This document shows, piece after piece, positions 14,355 to 21,392 of a DNA stretch of 21,392 nucleotides. The translations under genes and the position numbers were made by a program. The notes below the pieces were generated by a model. That model did no database searches. It was not told the DNA's origin and saw nothing but the letters and a program-made list of their open reading frames with translations. The number at the start of each line of letters is the position of its first letter. Position 1 is the first letter of the stretch. This DNA comes from Actinomycetes bacterium (GTDB taxonomy: Bacteria > Actinomycetota > CADDZG01 > JAHWKV01): the NCBI GenBank assembly GCA_029263035.1, contig JAJCYF010000129.1:1-21392 (forward strand). Reading direction: 5' to 3'.

Positions 14355-15104
14355 TCACCCAAAGCGGTTGAGGTGGTGCATGACCACCGCCGAAAGGGCC
14401 AGCCCGGCGGTCTCGGTGCGCAGGATCTGGGCCCCCAGGCTGACCGGACGGGCACCGGCGTCCACCAGCATGCCTATCTCGTCACGGGACAGCCCGCTCT
14501 CGGGGCCGACGACGATCCCCACCTCCGGCACACCGCCCAAGTCCATCAGCGCCGCCCCCAGCGACAGGTCGGCCTGGGGATCGGCCACCAGCACCGCCGG
14601 CATCGCCTTCACCCGCGCCAGCACCTCCGCCCGGCCGAGCGGCCCGGTGACAACCGGCAGCCAGGCACGCTCGGACTGCTTCGACGCGGCGTGCGCCACC
14701 CGCTCCCAGCGCAGCCGCACCGTCTTGGCCTTGGACTCGTCCCACACCGGCACGCTGCGGCCGGCGGAGAACACGACGACCTCGTCGACCCCCAGTTCCA
14801 CCAGCTTCTCGACCACCCAGTCGACCTTGCCCGACTTCGCCAGCCCCTGGAATACCACCAGCCGGGTGGCGGGCGGCGGCACGACGTTCATCTGGGAAAC
14901 CGTCGCGGTGACCTCGGCCCCGGTGGAGGTGAAGATGATTGCCTCGGCGATGCGGCCGAAGCCGTCGCCGACGTGGATCCGGTCCCCCTGCTTGGCCCGG
15001 CGAACCCGCAAGTGGTGGGCGTCGGGTCCGCGCAGGTAGACGGTGGTGTCGGTCAGAAGGTCGGGAGTGGTGAAGAAGTGGCCGTGGTGGTCGGTCGGGC
15101 TCAC
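14355..15104 (-). CDS. rsmE: 16S rRNA (uracil-1498-N3)-methyltransferase
   Basis: 249 residues with the N-terminal PUA-like region (HHLRVRRAKQGDRIHVGDG) and a C-terminal SPOUT methyltransferase domain. Family motifs are GLAKSGKVDWVVEKLVELGV, VGPESGLSRDE and LGAQILRTETAGLALSAVV. It methylates U1498 in the 30S decoding region using S-adenosylmethionine. The usual GPEGG loop reads GPESG here. Start is GTG at 15104, overlapping the dnaJ stop as GTGA, so translation is coupled; there is no strong SD. It is the last gene of the lepA-hrcA-dnaJ-rsmE run, an order familiar from actinobacteria. Confidence 0.95.
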   Translation of the reverse strand: MSPTDHHGHFFTTPDLLTDTTVYLRGPDAHHLRVRRAKQGDRIHVGDGFGRIAEAIIFTSTGAEVTATVSQMNVVPPPATRLVVFQGLAKSGKVDWVVEKLVELGVDEVVVFSAGRSVPVWDESKAKTVRLRWERVAHAASKQSERAWLPVVTGPLGRAEVLARVKAMPAVLVADPQADLSLGAALMDLGGVPEVGIVVGPESGLSRDEIGMLVDAGARPVSLGAQILRTETAGLALSAVVMHHLNRFG

Positions 15105-16189
15105 CTAAAGGCGTTGCGGATCTTGCCCATGAAGCCCTGGTGCTCGGACACGTCCTCGCCCCGCAGAGCGGCGAACTTGCGGATGAGCTGGTCCTCGTCG
15201 GCCGACAGCCCTGAGGGAATCTTCACGCCCACCCGGATCAGCAGGTCCCCCCGGCCGCCCTTGCCCAGGTGTGCGACCCCCTGGTTCTTGAGCACCAGCG
15301 TCTCGCCCGGCTGGGTCCCCGCGGGCACGTCGACCTCAACCTTGCCGTCGAAGGAGTCGATCTTGAGCGTGGTCCCCAGAGCCGCCTGGCTAAACGGAAT
15401 TTCGGTGTACAGCAGGATGTCGGCGCCGTCGCGCTCGAACCCCTTCATCTCCTTTACCCGCAGCTGGACGTAGAGGTCGCCGGCGACACCGCCCTTCGGA
15501 CCCGCCTCTCCCCTGCCGGTGACCCGAAGCTGCATACCGTCGTCCACCCCGGCGGGTACCTCGACCTTGACCTCTTCCTCGCGCTCGACCCGGCCCTCGC
15601 CCCGGCACTCGACACAGGGGCTGAGGATCTTCTGACCCAGACCACCGCACTCCGGGCAGGTCGATGCGGTAACCACGTTGCCGAAGAACCCCCGCTGCAT
15701 CAGCCGGACGGTTCCGGAGCCGGCACAGCGTTCGCAGGTGGTCGACTCGGTCCCCGGCTCGGCGCCCTGCCCGCTGCAGCGCGAACAACTGCGAAGGCTG
15801 CGGACGGGAAAGCTCTTGGTGACGCCGGAGACGACCTCCTCCAGCGTGATCTCCAGCGCAACCACCAGGTCCCGGCCCCGCTGGGGACCGGTACGGCGGT
15901 TGAAGCCGAACGGGTCTCCGCCAAAGAAGGAGGCAAAGATGTCGAACGGGTCGAACGCACCCGGCCCGCCGCTGCCGGCAGCGCCGAAGCGGTCGTAGTT
16001 GCTGCGCCGGTTCGCGTCGCCCAGGACCGCGTAGGCTTCGCCGAGCTCCTTGAACTTGGCCTCGGCGCCCGGGTCGTCGGGGTTGGCGTCCGGGTGGCAC
16101 TCGCGTGCCAGCTTGCGGTACGCCTTCTTCAGTTCTTCGTCTGAAGCCTCTCGCGAGACGCCCAGAACCTCGTAATAGTCCCTCGGCAT
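15101..16189 (-). CDS. dnaJ: chaperone protein DnaJ, type I
   Basis: 362 residues with the full type I layout: J domain with HPD at 32-34, Gly/Phe-rich segment (about 71-105), four zinc motifs CxxCxGxG (C135/C138, C152/C155, C178/C181, C192/C195), and two C-terminal substrate-binding domains. It stimulates DnaK ATPase and delivers unfolded clients in the cytoplasm. The start is ATG at 16189, 12 bases after the hrcA stop, with no evident SD, so it is probably coupled to hrcA. Placement beside hrcA and not dnaK/grpE matches the second DnaJ of actinobacteria. Confidence 0.97.
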   Translation of the reverse strand: MPRDYYEVLGVSREASDEELKKAYRKLARECHPDANPDDPGAEAKFKELGEAYAVLGDANRRSNYDRFGAAGSGGPGAFDPFDIFASFFGGDPFGFNRRTGPQRGRDLVVALEITLEEVVSGVTKSFPVRSLRSCSRCSGQGAEPGTESTTCERCAGSGTVRLMQRGFFGNVVTASTCPECGGLGQKILSPCVECRGEGRVEREEEVKVEVPAGVDDGMQLRVTGRGEAGPKGGVAGDLYVQLRVKEMKGFERDGADILLYTEIPFSQAALGTTLKIDSFDGKVEVDVPAGTQPGETLVLKNQGVAHLGKGGRGDLLIRVGVKIPSGLSADEDQLIRKFAALRGEDVSEHQGFMGKIRNAFR

Positions 16190-16201
16190 ATGAGTACTAA
16201 G

Positions 16202-17263
16202 TTAACCGGCGTTCTCAAGAAGTGCGCTGAGGCGGCGTGCGACCGCCTCCACTGCGGCGATAGTGTGCGGGTAGTCCATCCGGGTCGGGCCGATTACGCC
16301 GACGCTTCCCTGCCGGTCGTCGCCCGCTCCGTAGGGGGCAAAGATCACCGTGCACGCCCGCATCTGCTCGACCGGGACCTCCTGGCCGATGAACACCAGC
16401 ACGGTCGCCGAGTCGGTCACCGCGGTCATCAGGCCGGACAGCACCCGGGGGTGCTCCAGAGCGTCGACGATCTCCTGAACCGTCTCCATGTCGGCGAAGT
16501 GCCGGGGCGACAGGATGTTGGCGGTCCCCCCGCGAAAGATCCGCTGGCTGGCGCCGGCCTCCATGATCTCAGCGATCTCGTCGGCGACCGCCTTCCAGTC
16601 GGCGCTAACGTTCTCGCTCGCGGTGATGGTGGCGACCAGCGAGTTGAAGTCGACCCCGTCCAGCGCGGCATTGAGCGCCTTGGCCAGATCGTCCAGCTCG
16701 TCCTCGGTCTTGTCCTCAACGAACTCGACGATCCCCTGCTCGACCTCACCGTTGCGGGCGACCAGAAGCATCGTCGCCCGGCGGTGGTCCCGCATGATCA
16801 GGTCCAGCCGCCGCAGGTTGTTGCGGCGGGAGGGGGGCGCCATGGCGATTCCGGCGGCCTCGGTCAGCGTCGACAGAACATGGGAGGTGGAGTCCAGCGT
16901 GTAGTCGAGGCTGCGGAACTCGGCGTCCAGGACCACGTCGATGGCGCGGCGGTCCTCCTGGGAGACCTCGGGCCAGGTCGTGCCGGGCCAGTTGTCGACA
17001 AACCAGCGGTAGCCGAGGTCGGTGGGGATCCGCCCGGCGGAGGTGTGCGGCTGCACGATGTAGCCCAGCTCTTCCAGCACGCCCATGTCGTTGCGGATGG
17101 TGGCGGCGGAGACCTGCAGCTTGTAGCGCTCGACCAGGGTCTTGGAGGCCACCGGCTGCCCGCTCTTCACGTACTCCCGGACGATAGCGCGCAGGATCGA
17201 CGCCTTCCTCCGGTCCAGCGCCCGTCCTGCGGCGCCCGGCATTGATGGGTACGTTAGCGACAT
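16202..17263 (-). CDS. hrcA: heat-inducible transcription repressor HrcA
   Basis: 353 residues, full family length. An N-terminal winged helix (VASKTLVERYKLQVSAATIR) is followed by the family signature GYIVQPHTSAGRIPTDLGYRWFV, then the GAF-like and dimerisation region ending in a variable C-terminal helix. HrcA represses chaperone genes by binding CIRCE elements and depends on GroE for folding. I found no CIRCE sequence in this window, so its target is probably elsewhere (groES/groEL). ATG at 17263 has GGAG at a good distance, 18 bases after lepA. Confidence 0.96.
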   Translation of the reverse strand: MSLTYPSMPGAAGRALDRRKASILRAIVREYVKSGQPVASKTLVERYKLQVSAATIRNDMGVLEELGYIVQPHTSAGRIPTDLGYRWFVDNWPGTTWPEVSQEDRRAIDVVLDAEFRSLDYTLDSTSHVLSTLTEAAGIAMAPPSRRNNLRRLDLIMRDHRRATMLLVARNGEVEQGIVEFVEDKTEDELDDLAKALNAALDGVDFNSLVATITASENVSADWKAVADEIAEIMEAGASQRIFRGGTANILSPRHFADMETVQEIVDALEHPRVLSGLMTAVTDSATVLVFIGQEVPVEQMRACTVIFAPYGAGDDRQGSVGVIGPTRMDYPHTIAAVEAVARRLSALLENAG

Positions 17264-17281
17264 TCGGTGCTCCTCAATACC

Positions 17282-19087
17282 TCACTTGTCGTTCAACTTG
17301 AGAGCGGCCATGAATGCCTCCTGAGGCACCTCGACCGATCCCACGTGCTTCATCCGAGCCTTACCCGCCTTCTGCTTCTCCAGCAGCTTGCGCTTGCGGG
17401 TGATGTCTCCCCCGTAGCACTTGGCGATAACGTCTTTGCGGAACGCCTTAATTGTCTCACGGGCGATTATCCTCGATCCGATCGACGCCTGGATAGCAAT
17501 GTCGAACTGTTGCCGGGGGATCAACTCCCGCAGCTTTTCCGCCATCTTGCGGCCGTAGTAGTAGGCGTTGTCCTTGTGGATGACCGCGCTGAAGGCATCG
17601 ACAGGCGACCCGGCAAGCTGGATCTCCACCTTCACCAGGTTCCCGGCGACGTAGCCGATGGGCTCGTAGTCCAGCGAGGCGAAGCCCTTGGTCCGCGACT
17701 TCAGCTGGTCGAAGAAGTCGACCATCATCTCGGCCAGCGGCAGGTTGTACTTCATCTCCACCGAAACCTTCGACAGGTGGGTCAGGTTCTTCATCTCGCC
17801 CCGGCGTCCCTGGCACAGATCCATGATCGTTCCGACGTACTCAGCGGGCGTGATGATCATCAGCGAAGCCATCGGCTCCTGGATCTCCATGAACTCTCCC
17901 GGGTCGGGCATGGAGGCCGGGCTGTGGACCCACTGCTCCTCGCCGCTGTTGAGGACCACCTTGTAGGCCACGCTCGGCATGGTGACCAGCATGTCCAGGT
18001 CGAACTCGCGCTCCAGGCGCTCCTGGATGATGTCCATGTGGAGCAGGCCCAGGAACCCGCAGCGAAATCCGAAGCCCAGTGCCGGCGAGGTCTCCGGCTC
18101 GAACACCAGCGCCGCGTCGTTCAGCTGCAGCTTCTCCAGCGACTCCCTCAGCTGCGGGTACTGGTCCGAGTTGGTGGTGTACAGGCCCGCCCAGACCATC
18201 GGTTTGGGTTCGCGGTAGCCGGGCAGCGGCTCGGCGGCCGGCCGGAGAGCGTCGGTGATCGTGTCCCCCACCAGCGCCTCCCGGACGTTTTTCACCCCGG
18301 GGATCAGGTAGCCCACGTCGCCGGCCTCCAGCATCTTCACCGGGATCATGTCGGGGGCGAACACGCCGACCTCCTCGGTCTCGTGGGTGGTCCCCGTGGC
18401 CATCATGCGGATCTTCTGCCGGGCGGTGAGCGACCCGTCGATCACCCTCACGAAGGAGACCACGCCCCGGTAGGCGTCGTAGGTGGAGTCGAAGATCAGC
18501 GCCCGGGCGCTCAGGTCCGGCTCCCCCTTGGGCGGCGGGATCCGGCGGACGATCTCCTCGAGCAGCTCGGGGACCCCGGCGCCGGTCTTGCCCGAAACCC
18601 TGAGAAAGGAGTCGGCCGGCATTCCGATCAGGTTCTCCAGTTCCTCGGCGACCCGCTCCGGGTCGGCTGCCGGCAGGTCGATCTTGTTGAGAACCGGGAT
18701 GATCTCCAGCCCGGCGTCGAGCGCCAGGTACAGGTTGGCCAGGGTCTGCGCCTGGATGCCCTGGGCGGCGTCGACCAGCAGGATCACGCCGTCACACGCG
18801 GCCAGCGCCCGGGAGACCTCGTACGAGAAGTCGACGTGGCCGGGAGTGTCGATCAGGTTCAGCTCGTAGATGTTGCCGTCGGCCGAGGGGTAGTGCAGGC
18901 GGATCGATTGGGCCTTGATCGTGATGCCCCGCTCCCGCTCCAGGTCCATCTTGTCCAGATACTGGGCGCGCATGTCACGGTCGGGCACGGCGTGGCATAC
19001 CTGGAGGATACGATCCGCCAGGGTGGACTTTCCGTGATCGACGTGAGCGATTAGGCTGAATGCCCGGGTGAGAGAACGATCTTTCAT
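17282..19087 (-). CDS. lepA: elongation factor 4 (LepA) GTPase
   Basis: 601 residues, canonical length. GTPase motifs are AHVDHGKST (14-22), RGITIKAQ (53-60), DTPGHVDF (80-87) and NKID (134-137). EF-G-like domains II, III and V follow, then the LepA-specific C-terminal domain ending GSVEVPQEAFMAALKLN. It acts on the ribosome, helping translation under stress or ribosome maturation. The start is ATG at 19087 with a weak SD. It is divergent from rpsT over 127 bases and is first in the minus-strand run to rsmE. Confidence 0.97.
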   Translation of the reverse strand: MKDRSLTRAFSLIAHVDHGKSTLADRILQVCHAVPDRDMRAQYLDKMDLERERGITIKAQSIRLHYPSADGNIYELNLIDTPGHVDFSYEVSRALAACDGVILLVDAAQGIQAQTLANLYLALDAGLEIIPVLNKIDLPAADPERVAEELENLIGMPADSFLRVSGKTGAGVPELLEEIVRRIPPPKGEPDLSARALIFDSTYDAYRGVVSFVRVIDGSLTARQKIRMMATGTTHETEEVGVFAPDMIPVKMLEAGDVGYLIPGVKNVREALVGDTITDALRPAAEPLPGYREPKPMVWAGLYTTNSDQYPQLRESLEKLQLNDAALVFEPETSPALGFGFRCGFLGLLHMDIIQERLEREFDLDMLVTMPSVAYKVVLNSGEEQWVHSPASMPDPGEFMEIQEPMASLMIITPAEYVGTIMDLCQGRRGEMKNLTHLSKVSVEMKYNLPLAEMMVDFFDQLKSRTKGFASLDYEPIGYVAGNLVKVEIQLAGSPVDAFSAVIHKDNAYYYGRKMAEKLRELIPRQQFDIAIQASIGSRIIARETIKAFRKDVIAKCYGGDITRKRKLLEKQKAGKARMKHVGSVEVPQEAFMAALKLNDK

Positions 19088-19169
19088 CTATATTCGAGAG
19101 TAGCAGGGAGCAACGGCCAAAAACCGGCCGCCCGGACGTTCGCGTGCCCATCAGGCACTGCCGGGATGC

Positions 19170-19175
19170 TAAACT
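19170..19175 (+). promoter_or_regulatory. possible extended -10 of the rpsT promoter
   Basis: TGCTAAACT at 19167-19175 fits an extended -10 (TGN plus TAAACT) 40 bases upstream of the rpsT start. No good -35 is seen. A small hairpin, GTGCC/GGCAC, lies just upstream at 19144-19158. Confidence 0.3.
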
Positions 19176-19214
19176 GCCCTGTAACCCACCTCTTTCAAGG
19201 GATAGTTTTGTTCA

Positions 19215-19475
19215 ATGGCAAATATCAAGTCGCAGAAAAAGCGCGTCATCACCAACGAGAAGCGGCGTATTCGTAACAAGGAATACCGCACCGCCCTCAA
19301 GACCTACGTCAAGCGGTTCAACGCAGCAGTCGACGGCGATGACGATGCAGTTGCCCAGACCGAGTTCCGCAATGCGGCTCGTGCGCTGGACAAAGCGGTT
19401 TCCAAGGGGATTCTTCACCGCAACAACGCGGCGAACAAGAAGTCCTCAATGGCAGCCCGCCTCAACGCCCGCTAG
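19215..19475 (+). CDS. rpsT: 30S ribosomal protein S20
   Basis: 86 residues, very basic, with the usual start MANIKSQKKRVITNEKRRIRNKEYR and the conserved C-terminal KGILHRNNAANKKSSMAARLN. It binds 16S rRNA as a primary assembly protein. ATG at 19215 is fixed by the family start. AAGGGA at about 19197-19202 is further upstream than usual. A terminator follows the stop. Confidence 0.97.
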   Translation: MANIKSQKKRVITNEKRRIRNKEYRTALKTYVKRFNAAVDGDDDAVAQTEFRNAARALDKAVSKGILHRNNAANKKSSMAARLNAR

Positions 19476-19487
19476 CCACTACATCTA

Positions 19488-19514
19488 AGCGCATCCCGCC
19501 GGAGCGCTCTTTTT
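19488..19514 (+). terminator. rho-independent terminator after rpsT
   Basis: AGCGC-A-TCC (19488-19496) pairs with GGA-GCGCT (19501-19508), with one bulged A and a CGCC loop. CTTTTT (19509-19514) follows directly. Confidence 0.75.
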
Positions 19515-19520
19515 CGCGCC

Positions 19521-20459
19521 CTACCGCTTGCGGGTCAGAGCCACCACCGCCCTCTCCAGGGTCAGCCCCTCCGGCTCCTCGCTGCTCTTCATCTTCAGGT
19601 CCGCCTCGGCCAGCACCTGGTACGCCTGCACCAGCGCCTCCTGCCCGAACCCGCGGGCCTGGCGGCACAACTTCTCCGCCAGCCACTCCGGTTTGCCGAG
19701 CGCCTTCGCGACCTGCTTGGGCGAGCTCTCCGACGCCTGCAGGAGCTGGCGGAAGTGCCGGGCCAGGTTCCAGAACAGCATGCTGGGCGCCTCCCCCTGG
19801 GCCACCAGGTAGTGCAGCGCTTCCAGCGCCACCGCCCCCTGCTTTTGCGCCACCGCGTCGATGAACCCGAACAACTTCACCTCGGCCCGGCCCGTGAACT
19901 GGCCGGCGATGTCCTTGGGCGTCACCCGGGAGCCGGGCGGCATCGCAAGACTCAGCTCCTCGATGGCCTGCGACAGCGCCAGCCGCTGCTCCCCCGCCAC
20001 GTCGACCAGGGCGTTCATCGCATCGCCCGACATCTGCAGCCCCTTGGTGGCGGCCTGCTGCTTCACCCAGGGGAACAGGTCCCTGCGCTTGCCCTTCTCG
20101 ACCTCGATCACGTGCCCGGACTTGCGGGCGGCGGTGATCATCTGGGCCGGCATCTTGGAGGCAACCAGGATCAGCGTGGCATCGGGCTCAGGGTGCTCCA
20201 GGCAGGCGATCAGCTTGCGCTGGGCGTCGGCCGGCAGCTTTTCGACCTCCCGGACGACGATGGTCCGCCGGTCGTCGAACATCGACGGGGTGGAGATGGC
20301 CTGCAGGATGTTCTCGACCTCGTCGGTCGGGCCGAACTCGTTAACCGAGGTCTCGCTCAGACCCTTGAGCAGCTTGTCGACCGCAACCTCGGTCAGGTGA
20401 GGGTCATCGCCCACCACCGCGTAGGCGGAGAGGTTGGGTTTGACGGCAGAAGGGGTCAC
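19521..20459 (-). CDS. holA: DNA polymerase III subunit delta
   Basis: 312 residues with the clamp-loader delta pattern: YAVVGDDPHLTEVAVDKL near the N-terminus, PSMFDDRRTIVVREVEKL, a degenerate AAA+ fold without Walker A, and C-terminal helices with LARHFRQLLQ. It opens the beta clamp in the replisome. Start is GTG at 20459 with AGGA upstream. It converges on rpsT and diverges from the zinc-ribbon gene at 20519. Confidence 0.93.
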   Translation of the reverse strand: MTPSAVKPNLSAYAVVGDDPHLTEVAVDKLLKGLSETSVNEFGPTDEVENILQAISTPSMFDDRRTIVVREVEKLPADAQRKLIACLEHPEPDATLILVASKMPAQMITAARKSGHVIEVEKGKRRDLFPWVKQQAATKGLQMSGDAMNALVDVAGEQRLALSQAIEELSLAMPPGSRVTPKDIAGQFTGRAEVKLFGFIDAVAQKQGAVALEALHYLVAQGEAPSMLFWNLARHFRQLLQASESSPKQVAKALGKPEWLAEKLCRQARGFGQEALVQAYQVLAEADLKMKSSEEPEGLTLERAVVALTRKR

Positions 20460-20518
20460 ACAGAAATCCTAGACGCTGGCGGTGACTACAATCATTGAAA
20501 GTCCCAGGAGGTCGGCCC

Positions 20519-20716
20519 ATGAGCGTGAACGACATCTGCCCCCAGTGCGGGGTTGAGATTGAGCCCTCGATCGCCGAGCGCATCCCGGCCGGCGACACCG
20601 GCAACGGCACTGCTCCGGTGGAGCAGGAGGAGCGGGACTGCCCGCATTGCGGCACCGAGCTGAAGCGGACCGTCGGCGGTGCCTGGGTCCTGGCCTCCGA
20701 GACGGAGCTTCCCTAG
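20519..20716 (+). CDS. small zinc-ribbon protein
   Basis: 65 residues with two knuckles, CPQCG (C7, C10) and CPHCG (C41, C44), around an acidic linker, as in a rubredoxin-like zinc ribbon. ATG at 20519 has a perfect SD, AGGAGG, 7 bases upstream; an ATG at 20495 does not. The stop TAG shares one base with the GTG of the downstream GNAT gene, so the two are coupled. Role unknown. Confidence 0.75.
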   Translation: MSVNDICPQCGVEIEPSIAERIPAGDTGNGTAPVEQEERDCPHCGTELKRTVGGAWVLASETELP

Positions 20717-21231
20717 TGCTGAGGTTTGCTCACCAGGACGACCTGCCGTTCCTCAAGTGGATGCTCTACGAAGCCTGCTACCCGGAAGGGTGCGGCGAGC
20801 GGCCCCCGTTTGAGAAAGGAATCAGCGACCCGGTGGTCGCCAACTATCTGGACGGGTGGGTCCGCAAGGGCGACGCCGGGTTGATCGTGGCGACCGAGGC
20901 CGGCGGGCCGATGGGAGCCGCCTGGTACCGCCTGTTCTCGGCGGACAACCCCAGCTACGGATTCATCGACGAGCAGACGCCCGAGCTGGCGATCGCCATG
21001 GTCTTCGAAGCCCGCGGGCGCGGCCTGGGCGGCGAGCTCATGCGCAACCTGATGTCGCTGGCCGGAAAGCAGGGCCACAAGCAGATCAGCCTAAGCTGTC
21101 ACATCCTCAACACCGGAGCCCTGCGGCTCTACGATCGGCTGGGGTTCCAGGAGGTCAGCCGGGACGAGGAGGCGGTCAAGATGGTCGCCGACCTGACCAG
21201 GCCCATCCCGGAGCTCCGCAAGGCTGAATAG
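20716..21231 (+). CDS. GNAT-family N-acetyltransferase
   Basis: 171 residues. The acetyl-CoA loop RGRGLGGELM (100-109) follows the strand LAIAMVF, and the closing motif N132...ALRLYDRLGF (135-144) is typical of GNAT enzymes. The substrate cannot be inferred. Start is GTG at 20716, overlapping the preceding stop by one base, with GGAG upstream. No signal peptide. Confidence 0.88.
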   Translation: MLRFAHQDDLPFLKWMLYEACYPEGCGERPPFEKGISDPVVANYLDGWVRKGDAGLIVATEAGGPMGAAWYRLFSADNPSYGFIDEQTPELAIAMVFEARGRGLGGELMRNLMSLAGKQGHKQISLSCHILNTGALRLYDRLGFQEVSRDEEAVKMVADLTRPIPELRKAE

Positions 21232-21248
21232 TTCTGACACGGCACTAA

Positions 21249-21392
21249 CTAAAACCCGAAGTTCGGACCGGTCGGGCGGATCTTGGACAGCAGCTTGATG
21301 CGCCAGTCGTTCTCCCCCTCGAGCGCCCCGCCGGCGTCGCCGCCCGCCATGGGGACGTACTCGGTGGCCAGCAGGGTGCGCCAGGTGTCGGT
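21249..21392 (-). CDS. 3' end of an unidentified minus-strand gene
   Basis: The last 47 codons of a frame that runs off the right edge, ending TGPNFGF then TAG at 21249-21251. Codon use is strongly GC-rich at third positions, as in neighbouring genes. It contains EGENDWRIKLLSKIRP. The family is not recognised. It converges on the GNAT gene with 17 bases between. Confidence 0.6.
   Translation of the reverse strand, partial: TDTWRTLLATEYVPMAGGDAGGALEGENDWRIKLLSKIRPTGPNFGF

Noticed and set aside
14343..14358. Third GTGA/TCAC dyad near the rsmE stop, about 40 bp from the second BldD box
   Set aside because: It has an 8-base spacer and lacks the TNAC/GTNA core, and it overlaps the rsmE stop; probably chance.
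16190..16202. GAGTACTAAG resembling half of a CIRCE element between hrcA and dnaJ
   Set aside because: The matching TTAGCACTC arm at the right distance is absent, and a site between two coupled genes makes little sense.
17267..19054. 595-codon open frame on the plus strand opposite lepA
   Set aside because: It is the antisense shadow of lepA, with His/Gln/Gly/Val-biased content caused by GC-rich third positions. The same applies to long frames opposite hrcA, dnaJ, rsmE and the tandem-domain gene.

Overview
The window is GC-rich, close-packed bacterial DNA with GTG and TTG starts as well as ATG. A BldD-type regulator, a SARP-like regulator, and the gene order rsmE-dnaJ-hrcA-lepA-rpsT-holA point to an actinobacterium (Actinomycetota). 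No tRNA, rRNA, CRISPR array or transposase was seen. No stretch longer than 300 bases lacks a gene.

Left part (1-2251, minus strand): a possible small zinc-ribbon protein, a lipoprotein gene split by one in-frame amber codon, and a membrane-spanning XRE-type regulator. The regulator and the lipoprotein share a related beta-rich C-terminal domain. This looks like a surface-sensing pair in which the lipoprotein may be broken.

2447-8880 (plus strand): a four-gene run of a TyrA-like dehydrogenase, a thiamine-diphosphate (TPP) enzyme, a carboxymuconolactone-decarboxylase/AhpD-like protein, and a large SARP/NB-ARC regulator. The first three are coupled by overlap or a 2-base gap. The set looks like a compact specialised-metabolism locus with its own regulator.

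8952-11415 (minus strand): a tight operon of four unusual genes. In order of transcription these are a CCCH zinc-knuckle microprotein, an 88-residue protein with two copies of a conserved 25-residue peptide, a 468-residue protein made of two copies of a helical domain, and a thioredoxin-fold protein. The function is unknown, and this is one of the two best candidates for an undescribed system.

11600-13709 (minus strand): a visibly AT-richer two-gene island holding a protein with a Mrr-like nuclease motif (GKD...QSK) and an overlapping 198-residue partner. It looks horizontally acquired and may be a defence cassette. It lies directly downstream of a bldD homologue (13749-14219). That homologue keeps the c-di-GMP-contacting residue pattern and has two near-consensus BldD boxes in front of it, 42 bp apart.

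14355-21392: housekeeping genes. On the minus strand, transcription runs lepA, hrcA, dnaJ, rsmE (translation elongation, heat-shock repressor, chaperone, 16S rRNA methylation). rpsT diverges from lepA and converges on holA. Then come a small zinc ribbon, a GNAT acetyltransferase, and the 3' end of an unidentified minus-strand gene at the right edge.
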